Assembly (NCBI RefSeq): GCF_051414035.1
Contig: NZ_JBLKNW010000002.1
Span: 310,001 to 374,000, forward strand
From: Halosimplex amylolyticum
Lineage (GTDB): Archaea > Halobacteriota > Halobacteria > Halobacteriales > Haloarculaceae
Direction: 5' to 3'
DNA length: 64,000 nt
Part shown: piece by piece, positions 57,494-64,000 of the stretch
How positions within the stretch are numbered: position 1 is the first letter of the stretch
Layout: every line of letters begins with the position of its first letter
Translations under genes and position numbers: made by a program
Notes under the pieces: generated by a model
Database searches by the model: none
What the model saw: only the letters and a program-made list of their open reading frames with translations
What the model was told of the DNA's origin: nothing

Positions 57494-59080
57494 CTACTCC
57501 AGCAGGCTCTCGCCGGTCATGACCGACGGTTTCTCGATGCTCATGAGTTCCAGCAGCGTCGGGGCGATGTCTTCGAGCGCGCCGCCCTCCCGGACCAGTC
57601 GGCCGCCGTCCGTCCCGTCGTCGGCGAGGTAGATCAGCGGCACCGGGTTCGTCGTGTGGGCGGTGTAGGGCTCGGCCTCGGTGCCCATGTCGTCGGCGTT
57701 GCCGTGGTCGGCCGTGATCAGGACGTGTCCGCCGGCTCTCTGGATCGCCTCGACCAACCGCCCGAGCTGTTCGTCGACCGCCTCGACGGCGGCGACGGCC
57801 GCGTCGAAGTCGCCGGTGTGGCCGACCATGTCCGGGTTCGCGTAGTTGAGAACCACGAGATCGGGGTCGCGTTCCTCGATCTCGGCGATGGCGGTGTCGG
57901 TCACCTCGGGGGCGCTCATCTCCGGTTGCTGGTCGTAGGTCGGCACGTCGGGACTCGGGACGATCTCGCGGATCTCGCCGTCGAACTCCACCTCGCGGCC
58001 GCCGTTGAGGAAGTAGGTGACGTGGGCGTACTTCTCGGTCTCGGCGAGCCGCAACTGGGTGTGGCCCGTTTCGGACACGACTTCGCCGAGGGTGTCCTCC
58101 GGGCGGATCGGCGGGAAGGCGGCGGGCAGGTCGAACGTCTCGTCGTACTGGGTCATCGTGACGACGCGGGTCGCCGGCGGGTCGGTGTGGCCGCCCCACG
58201 CCCCCGAGCGGACGTCGGCGAGCATCCGCGTGAGCTGGCGGGCCCGGTCCGAGCGGAAGTTGAAGAAGACGACGCTGTCTCCCTCTGAGAGGGCCGGGCG
58301 GTCGGCGATCGTGGTCGGCTCGACGAACTCGTCGGTGTCGCCGCGGTCGTATGATTCGCGGACGGCCTCGACGGCCGAGTCGGCAGTGTGGCCGGCGTGG
58401 CGGTTCACGATGGCGTCGTAGGCCAGCTCGGTGCGGTCCCAGTTCTCGTCGCGGTCCATCGCGTAGTAGCGTCCGGAGACGGTGGCGACGTGGCCGGTCC
58501 CCTGCTCCTCGACGTGGGCCTGCAGGTCGGCGAGGTAGTCCTCGCCGCCGGTCGGCGACGTGTCGCGCCCGTCGGTGAAGGCGTGCGTGACCGCCTCGAC
58601 GCCCTCGTCGGCAGCGAGTTCGATCAGCGCGTGGAGGTGCCATTGGTAGGAGTGGACGCCTCCGTCGGAGACGAGGCCCATGAAGTGGACGCGACCGTCG
58701 TTCTCGCGGGCGTAGTCGAACGCCGACAGGATGGCCTCGTTCTCGTGGATGGGGCCGTCGTCGACGACGTCCTCGGGGATGTCGTCGGGGTCGACGGCCG
58801 AATCGGGGCGGGTCGCGCGCCAGCGATCGATCGAGTCGGTGACCCGGGCCGACTCCTGGGTGACGACGCGGCCGGCGCCGATGTTGAGGTGGCCGACCTC
58901 GGAGTTGCCCATCTGCCCCTCGGGGAGGCCGACCCGGCGCCCGGAGGTGACCAGCGTCCCGTGGGCGCCGGCGTTCCAGAAGCGGTCGAAGTTGGGCGTC
59001 TCGGCGGCGGCGACGGCGTCGCGGACGCCCTCGTCGGGGTTGAGCGCCCAGCCGTCGAGGATGACGAGCGCGGCTTGCAT
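57494..59080 (-). CDS. gpmI: 2,3-bisphosphoglycerate-independent phosphoglycerate mutase
   Basis: 528 aa from ATG 59080, slightly longer than the usual 510. It starts MQAALVILDGWALNPDEGVR; the nucleophilic Ser lies in QMGNSEVGHLNIGAGRVV (about 60-77), and metal ligands are in ITADHGNADDMGTEAEPYTA and HTTNPVPLIY near the C-terminus. Interconverts 3- and 2-phosphoglycerate in glycolysis and gluconeogenesis. Single gene with a TATA-like GACTTTGG about 26 nt upstream. Confidence 0.96.
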   Translation of the reverse strand: MQAALVILDGWALNPDEGVRDAVAAAETPNFDRFWNAGAHGTLVTSGRRVGLPEGQMGNSEVGHLNIGAGRVVTQESARVTDSIDRWRATRPDSAVDPDDIPEDVVDDGPIHENEAILSAFDYARENDGRVHFMGLVSDGGVHSYQWHLHALIELAADEGVEAVTHAFTDGRDTSPTGGEDYLADLQAHVEEQGTGHVATVSGRYYAMDRDENWDRTELAYDAIVNRHAGHTADSAVEAVRESYDRGDTDEFVEPTTIADRPALSEGDSVVFFNFRSDRARQLTRMLADVRSGAWGGHTDPPATRVVTMTQYDETFDLPAAFPPIRPEDTLGEVVSETGHTQLRLAETEKYAHVTYFLNGGREVEFDGEIREIVPSPDVPTYDQQPEMSAPEVTDTAIAEIEERDPDLVVLNYANPDMVGHTGDFDAAVAAVEAVDEQLGRLVEAIQRAGGHVLITADHGNADDMGTEAEPYTAHTTNPVPLIYLADDGTDGGRLVREGGALEDIAPTLLELMSIEKPSVMTGESLLE

Positions 59081-59221
59081 GTCTCGGGGTCGGACCGGCC
59101 CGCCAAAGTCGGTGTCGGTCCGCCGGCCGGTTCGGTCGCCGGCGCCGTCGAGTGGTCCGGACCGTTCGATCCGACCGGCACCACCACTATCTCTTTGTCC
59201 CTGGCCACACCTCGTTAGGGC

Positions 59222-59614
59222 ATGGACGCGCAACTGCTGTCGGACGAACTCGCCGACCAGATCGTGACGACGGCCCGGACGGCCACCGGGGACAGCCTCC
59301 GGTCGGTGACGTACTTCACGCGGTCGGACTTCGAACAGCTCTACCTCCGCGAGGACCTCGAACGCGACGCCGACCTGGACACGTTCGTCGGCCACGAGTG
59401 GCGCGGCTTCCGCGACACGCGCAACGCCTACCAGACCTCGGAACTCGGGGAGTACCGCTTCACGGTCCGCGCGTTCACGAACGGGTACCTCCTCCGCGTG
59501 ACCGGTGAGCGACGGGGCGTGCTCATCACCACGGACGGCCTCCAGATGCAGTCCTACGAGGAGATCGCCGAGGCCATCGAGAAGATGCTCGCGGAGGACC
59601 CGACGACGGAATGA
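59222..59614 (+). CDS. Hypothetical haloarchaeal protein (130 aa) upstream of nurA
   Basis: 130 aa with no membrane segment. MDAQLLSDELADQIVTTART, VTYFTRSDFEQLYLREDLER, and YRFTVRAFTNGYLLRVTGER suggest an alpha-beta fold. I believe it is DUF7522, common next to nurA in haloarchaea, from memory. The stop overlaps the nurA start (ATGA), so the two are translated together, which hints at a DNA-repair connection. Confidence 0.82.
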   Translation: MDAQLLSDELADQIVTTARTATGDSLRSVTYFTRSDFEQLYLREDLERDADLDTFVGHEWRGFRDTRNAYQTSELGEYRFTVRAFTNGYLLRVTGERRGVLITTDGLQMQSYEEIAEAIEKMLAEDPTTE

Positions 59615-60867
59615 CGCTCGACCCGGTCCACGTCGACGGGATCGCCCGCCTCGCCGGCCGCGTCAGCGAGGGCGTCGACGAGGACGACCACCAGGACGCC
59701 GCCGAGACGGTGTGGGCCGAGTTCCTCGACCCGCTCTATCGCGACGGCTCGGTCGTCCTCGAACCCCTCGGCGACCAGCGCCGCGAGAAGGTCCCCGTCG
59801 ACGCCGTCGCCCTGCGGGATCCTCCCTTCCCCACCCAGCACGGCCTCGACTCGGGGACGATCAACCCGACCACGTTCAAGAACGGACTCGTCCTCGACGT
59901 CTCGCAGGCCGCGATGGCGGGCGTCCCCTCCGATCTGGACCTGCACCGCGCCCGGACCATCGTGATGACGGCCCACTCCAACGACGACACCTATCGGATC
60001 GGCCAGGAGGACTGGACGATGCACGACGAGGGCTACGTCCGCGAGCGCGCGCTGCACGCCCCCCGCGTCGACCGCTACGAGCAGAACGTCGTCCACGCGC
60101 TCGCGCTCTACCTCGCCGAGAGCGAGCACGCCCGCGAACAGGCCGGCATCGTCGACGACCTCCTGATCCTCGACGGCCCCCTCTACCCCACCGGCCTCCT
60201 CAAGTGGGCCGAGCGCGACACCGCGCTCGCGGACCTCCTCACCGAGGACGAGCGCCCGCGCGACGTCGTCGAGAACTACGTCCGCCTCGTCGAGGACTTC
60301 GTCGCGCGCGACGTGCCCCTGATCGGCTTCATCAAGAACAGCACCGCCAAGGCGATCACCCAGGTCGTCCGCGAGAAGACCAACGCCCCGTGGGCCAACG
60401 ACAACGCCTTCTTCCAGCGCGTGCTCGCCCGGCGCGACGACCAGGGGGACCGCAAGACGGACGCCCTCACGGCGACCAACTGGTTCCGCTCGCGCGTCGG
60501 CACCGACCGCGTGATGGCCGCCGACGGCGACGCCCTCGGCATCGACCGCGAACTCGACCCCGGGGCCTACGAGGTCACGTTCTTCGTGCTGTACGACCCG
60601 CGCGACGACCTCTGTTACCGCGTCGAAGCGCCCTACGCCTTCACCGAAGACGAGGACGCCCGCGAGGCGCTTCGTCTGCAGGTGCTCCACGACGTGGCCG
60701 GCGAACAGGGGCCGCCCCTGGCCGTCGCGAAGGCCGACGAACTCGCCCACATCGACCGGCAGGCGAACGAGCAACTCCGCCGGCGCATCGAGCGCGAACT
60801 CGGCAGCGACCGCCACCGCGAGTACGACGACAAGCGCTGGGGCGTCGACGTCGAGGAGTTAGTCTGA
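59611..60867 (+). CDS. nurA: DNA double-strand break repair nuclease NurA
   Basis: 418 aa, as expected for haloarchaeal NurA. The NurA domain occupies about 60-360 and has the conserved Asp/Glu in LILDGPLYPTGLLKWAE, VPLIGFIKNSTAKAITQVVR and FFVLYDPRDDLCYRVEAPYA. NurA is a 5'-3' nuclease that works with the HerA helicase and Mre11-Rad50 in end resection. HerA is not in this window. Overlaps the upstream gene by 4 nt. Confidence 0.92.
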   Translation: MTLDPVHVDGIARLAGRVSEGVDEDDHQDAAETVWAEFLDPLYRDGSVVLEPLGDQRREKVPVDAVALRDPPFPTQHGLDSGTINPTTFKNGLVLDVSQAAMAGVPSDLDLHRARTIVMTAHSNDDTYRIGQEDWTMHDEGYVRERALHAPRVDRYEQNVVHALALYLAESEHAREQAGIVDDLLILDGPLYPTGLLKWAERDTALADLLTEDERPRDVVENYVRLVEDFVARDVPLIGFIKNSTAKAITQVVREKTNAPWANDNAFFQRVLARRDDQGDRKTDALTATNWFRSRVGTDRVMAADGDALGIDRELDPGAYEVTFFVLYDPRDDLCYRVEAPYAFTEDEDAREALRLQVLHDVAGEQGPPLAVAKADELAHIDRQANEQLRRRIERELGSDRHREYDDKRWGVDVEELV

Positions 60868-61130
60868 CGCCGCCACGTTTTCGCGGGAGTCGCCTGCGTC
60901 GACCCCGCCTGTTCGCTCCCGTCTGAGGCCGTCGATATCGTCGCGTTCGACCGCGAAAACGCAAGACCGCTGTTTCCGACGTCTCTACCGAATTATTTCG
61001 ACTTGCGGCCCGCAGCGGACCACGACGAGACGACACCGCAGTCGTCCCTCGATTCGTGTAAACGTCGTTCGGCAAATCCGCGCACCGCTGCACAAGGATT
61101 ACTGTTCCGCTCTAATAATAGTCGATATTG

Positions 61131-62522
61131 ATGGGATTATCCGTGCTCACAGCCGCATCTGTGACTGGTGTCACGCAGTCCGCCGTGCCGGTCGTCGGTA
61201 TCGAGCTGGGGCAGACGACACTCACCGCGATCGGCGTCCTCATGATCCTGTTTCTGATCATGGGGTCCGGCTTTTTCTCCTCGTCGGAGATCGCGATGTT
61301 CTCCCTGTCGGCCCACCAGATCGACGGGATGGTAGAGGAGGGAAAGCGTGGTGCGCAGGCGGTCAAGTCGCTCAAAGACGACCCACACCGCTTGCTCGTG
61401 ACGATCCTGGTGGGGAACAACCTCGTCAACATCACGATGTCCTCTATCTCGACGACCATCGTCGGCTTCTATCTAGACGCGGGTACGGCGGTACTCGTCT
61501 CGTCGTTCGGTATCACGTCGATGGTCCTGCTGTTCGGCGAGAGCGCACCCAAGTCCTACGCCGTCGAGAACACCAGCTCGTGGGCACGGACCGTCGCCCC
61601 CCTGTTGACGATCGTCGGGAAAGTGCTGTGGCCGCTCATCACCCTGTTCTACTATCTGACGAAGCTCGTGAACAAGGTCACCGGCGGTAGCTCGTCCATC
61701 GAGTCGTCGTACGTCACCCGCGAGGAGATCCGGAACATGATCAGGACGGGCGAGCGCGAAGGCATCCTCGACGAGGAGGAACGGCAGATGATCCAGCGCA
61801 CCCTGCGGTTCAAAAACACCACCGCCAAGGAGGTGATGACCCCCCGCCTCGACGTCGAAGCCATCTCCAGCGACGCGACGGTCGAGGAGGCCATCGAGGA
61901 GTGTATGCACTCGGGACACGGCCGCCTGCCGGTCTACGAGGGGTCGCTGGACAACGTGGTCGGCGTCTTCGACATCCGTGACCAGGACCGGGATGCAAAC
62001 TACGACGTCACCACCGACCGCACGGTAGCGGACGTGGCCAATCCGACACGTCACGTCCCAGAGTCGAAGAACGTCGACGAACTTCTCCTGGAGATGCGCC
62101 AGAACCGGATACACATGGTCGTCGTCGTCGACGAGTTCGGTGCCACCGAGGGCCTCATCACGATCGAGGACATCGTCGAGGAGATCGTCGGCGAGATACT
62201 GGTGGGCGACGAGGAACACCCGGTCGAGTTCGTCGACGACGCCGAGGTGCTGGTCCGCGGGGAGGTCACCATCGACGAGGTCAACGAGGTGCTGGACATC
62301 ACCCTCCCCGAAGGCGAGGAGTTCGAGACCATCGCGGGATTCATCTTCAACCGCGCGGGCCGCCTCGTCGAGCAGGGCGAGGCGTTCGACTACGAGAACG
62401 TGACGTTGCGGGCCGAACAGGTGGAAGACACTCGCATTCAGAAGGCCCGGGTGACCGTCGACCGCGATACCGTCGATCCGGCCGACGAGGAGTCCCCCGC
62501 CGGTGAGGACGAAACCGATTGA
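61131..62522 (+). CDS. CNNM/CorC-type transporter with CBS pair
   Basis: 463 aa from ATG 61131 (TTG 61128 precedes it; GTG 61143 is another option and lies about 30 nt below TAATAATA at 61112-61119). CNNM transmembrane domain (about 25-195), with MGSGFFSSSEIAMFSLSAHQ and ILVGNNLVNITMSSISTTIV. A CBS pair (about 205-345) has VMTPRLDVEAISSDATVEEA and VVVVDEFGATEGLITIEDIV, and a CorC_HlyC domain follows (about 365-440). The family probably exports or exchanges Mg2+ or Na+, gated by nucleotides on the CBS pair. Older annotations say hemolysin, which is misleading. Confidence 0.93.
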   Translation: MGLSVLTAASVTGVTQSAVPVVGIELGQTTLTAIGVLMILFLIMGSGFFSSSEIAMFSLSAHQIDGMVEEGKRGAQAVKSLKDDPHRLLVTILVGNNLVNITMSSISTTIVGFYLDAGTAVLVSSFGITSMVLLFGESAPKSYAVENTSSWARTVAPLLTIVGKVLWPLITLFYYLTKLVNKVTGGSSSIESSYVTREEIRNMIRTGEREGILDEEERQMIQRTLRFKNTTAKEVMTPRLDVEAISSDATVEEAIEECMHSGHGRLPVYEGSLDNVVGVFDIRDQDRDANYDVTTDRTVADVANPTRHVPESKNVDELLLEMRQNRIHMVVVVDEFGATEGLITIEDIVEEIVGEILVGDEEHPVEFVDDAEVLVRGEVTIDEVNEVLDITLPEGEEFETIAGFIFNRAGRLVEQGEAFDYENVTLRAEQVEDTRIQKARVTVDRDTVDPADEESPAGEDETD

Positions 62523-62676
62523 TCGGCAGGTATCGGCGGCTGCAGCTGGCTCCGTTACTCCGCTGGACGCGAGAGCATGCGATCGTCAGTGGGACCTGCT
62601 GCCGCTGGGAGCCACGACGTCGAAGGGTCGGCGAAGTCATTAGGAGGCCGGCAACCGTACTCTCGCCTATCGAGCC

Positions 62677-63558
62677 ATGTACGAGAACATCCTCCTGCCG
62701 TTCGACGGTAGCGAGGGGGCGGCCGAGGCGCTCCATCACGCGGGCGAACTCGCTCACTGGGCCGACGCTACCGTCCAGGTGCTCTCCGTTGCCGACACGG
62801 CGCGCGACAGCGCCACCGTCGTCGACGGTGAAACTATCGACGTGCTCGTACGAGAGGGAGAAGACGTCGTCGAGGAGGCTGCAAAAACGCTGGACACACT
62901 CGGGGTTTCGTACGATACCGACGTCGTCCAGGGTAATCCGGCACCGACGATCGTCGACTACGCCGAGCGGTACGGCCACGATCTGGTCGTGATGCCGACC
63001 CACGGTCGCGAGGGGCTCTCGCGTTTCCTTCTCGGAAGCGTCTCCGAGAAGGTCGTCCGCCTCTCCACAGTTCCCGTCCTCACGGTCCGCATGCAACCCG
63101 ACGAGACGTTCGTATTTCCCTACGAGAACGTCCTCGTCCCGACGGATGGGAGCGACGCTGCGACACACGCCGCCGAACACACGCTCTCAGTCGCGGCGGC
63201 CCTCGATGCGACCGTGCACGTCCTGTCGGTCGTGGACGACACTGCGCTCGGGCTGAACCTCCGGTCGACGACCTCCGGAACAGAAAGTGAGCAGGCCGCG
63301 ACCGACGCTGTAGCGACCGTCGTCTCGGAGGCGGAATCACGCGGTGTTTCGAACACTGTCCGCCACGTCGAACACGGAACGCCCGTCGAGGAGATCCTCG
63401 ACTGTATCGAATCGAACGACGTACACGCGGTCGGGATGGGGACGAAAGGGAGACGTGGCGCAGAGCGGGTCCTGCTCGGCAGTGTCGCCGAAAAGACCGT
63501 CCGCTCGGCGCCGGTCCCCGTCATCACCGTCGCGTCTCAGCGTCCCACGGAACGGTAG
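62677..63558 (+). CDS. Two-domain universal stress protein
   Basis: 293 aa with tandem Usp domains (1-140 and 148-290). Domain 1 has MYENILLPFDGSEGAAEALH and VMPTHGREGLSRFLLGSVSE, an intact ATP-binding G-x2-G-x9-G-S pattern. Domain 2 has YENVLVPTDGSDAATHAAEH and VGMGTKGRRGAERVLLGSVA, also intact. The two domains are similar, which indicates internal duplication. Cytoplasmic stress-response role; partners unknown. Confidence 0.93.
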   Translation: MYENILLPFDGSEGAAEALHHAGELAHWADATVQVLSVADTARDSATVVDGETIDVLVREGEDVVEEAAKTLDTLGVSYDTDVVQGNPAPTIVDYAERYGHDLVVMPTHGREGLSRFLLGSVSEKVVRLSTVPVLTVRMQPDETFVFPYENVLVPTDGSDAATHAAEHTLSVAAALDATVHVLSVVDDTALGLNLRSTTSGTESEQAATDAVATVVSEAESRGVSNTVRHVEHGTPVEEILDCIESNDVHAVGMGTKGRRGAERVLLGSVAEKTVRSAPVPVITVASQRPTER

Positions 63559-64000
63559 ACGTGGCCGCCGTCGCCGGCGTCGACAGAATCGACCTCCGGT
63601 TTCGAACCCCTACCAGACAGAAGGGCACACGAGGACAGACTGCAAACCGTGTGCCGTCTCTTCGGGACGGCTCTCCGCCCATCGACTGATCCTGGGAGCG
63701 GTTTCGATAGCCAGTTCGCAGACGGACTGCGCAGTCGGAACGGACGGTACCGAGCTTCGGCTGTCCGAGGCGGGCGAGGAGGAACCCGCTGGCGTCGACG
63801 TCGAGGAACCCGTATCGCCTCCCGCCGACGGCATCTGGGGGCTCCCTACCTAGCCGTAATCCAGTCTTATCACGGGTACGTCCTCTCCGGAGCCCTATAG
63901 CGGCGACGAGCGTCCGGTGGGTGAACTCGGGGACGGGGCGGCGACGGCGCGGGAACACTCGATCGCCCGGATAATCGCTAAATAACAAATTTTCGCGACG
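63559..64000. other. Gene-free right end with a possible gene remnant
   Basis: No complete gene is convincing. From about 63690 to 63853 the plus-strand frame reads an acidic haloarchaeal-looking tail (ELRLSEAGEEEPAGVDVEEP) ending in TAG, without a believable start or fold. It may be the decayed 3' end of a gene. The last 40 bases are AT-rich (CTAAATAACAAATTTT), possibly a promoter for a gene beyond the edge. Confidence 0.35.

Overview
The window is haloarchaeal chromosome (class Halobacteria; probably Haloarculaceae, species not determinable by reading). The evidence is very high GC, strongly acidic proteins, Tat-type lipoprotein signals, a bacterio-opsin-activator-type HTH regulator, DUF7344 and amphi-Trp proteins, and start codons that mostly sit about 30 nt downstream of a TATA-like box (leaderless transcripts). 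No rRNA, tRNA, CRISPR array or intact insertion sequence was seen.

Layout. 0.2-6 kb: a Thr/Pro-rich cell-surface repeat protein, glmS (amino-sugar supply), and two membrane-anchored winged-helix regulators. 6-44 kb: a large surface-polysaccharide or glycan locus. It holds a nucleotide-sugar dehydrogenase, five glycosyltransferases or GT-like proteins (GT2, DUF354, GT4, GT2, GT4), one multi-spanning membrane enzyme, two flippases, two asparagine-synthetase-like enzymes, four alkaline-phosphatase/sulfatase-fold enzymes, four NodB-type deacetylases (three of them Tat lipoproteins), two Tat-exported right-handed beta-helix proteins, an ATP-grasp enzyme and a low-molecular-weight tyrosine phosphatase. 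A lower-GC nickel island (nikR plus a NicO-type permease, 30.1-31.4 kb) interrupts it. 44-52 kb: a lipoprotein, a zinc-ribbon protein, a PAS/GAF/HTH regulator and a DUF4129-DUF58-MoxR membrane cluster. 52-64 kb: ordinary genes (ferritin-like DUF892, Usp, oxidoreductases, HicAB, gpmI, nurA, CNNM/CBS transporter).

Regulatory discovery. From 0.17 to 52.2 kb, but not in the housekeeping right end, I find 28 copies of one promoter element. It reads nnYTAYS-N6-ATAATAA (best form GCTTACC-N6-ATAATAA), with two TA steps always 11 bp apart. In 22 of 28 copies a start codon lies 28-37 nt (usually 30-34) from the centre of the ATAATAA half, where a leaderless transcript should begin. In about half of these the codon starts the annotated gene. 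In eight others it starts a short, mostly Arg-rich leader ORF (4-49 codons) whose stop codon touches or overlaps the start of the real gene (gaps of 3, 3, 1 and 0 nt; overlaps of 4, 4, 4 and 11 nt). I call the element 'box A'. It ties glmS, the glycan genes, the HTH regulator and the MoxR/DUF58 cluster into one putative regulon.

A second shared element, 'box B' (GTCYCGACCGTT...ACTGTT; four copies), lies 42-48 nt upstream of three starts, including one beta-helix gene and one membrane-anchored regulator. Working model: glmS and the dehydrogenase feed sugar nucleotides to the glycosyltransferases, the flippases export lipid-linked units, and the exported deacetylases and beta-helix proteins tailor the polymer outside. 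The phosphatase-fold enzymes and asparagine-synthetase-like enzymes probably add or remove decorations.
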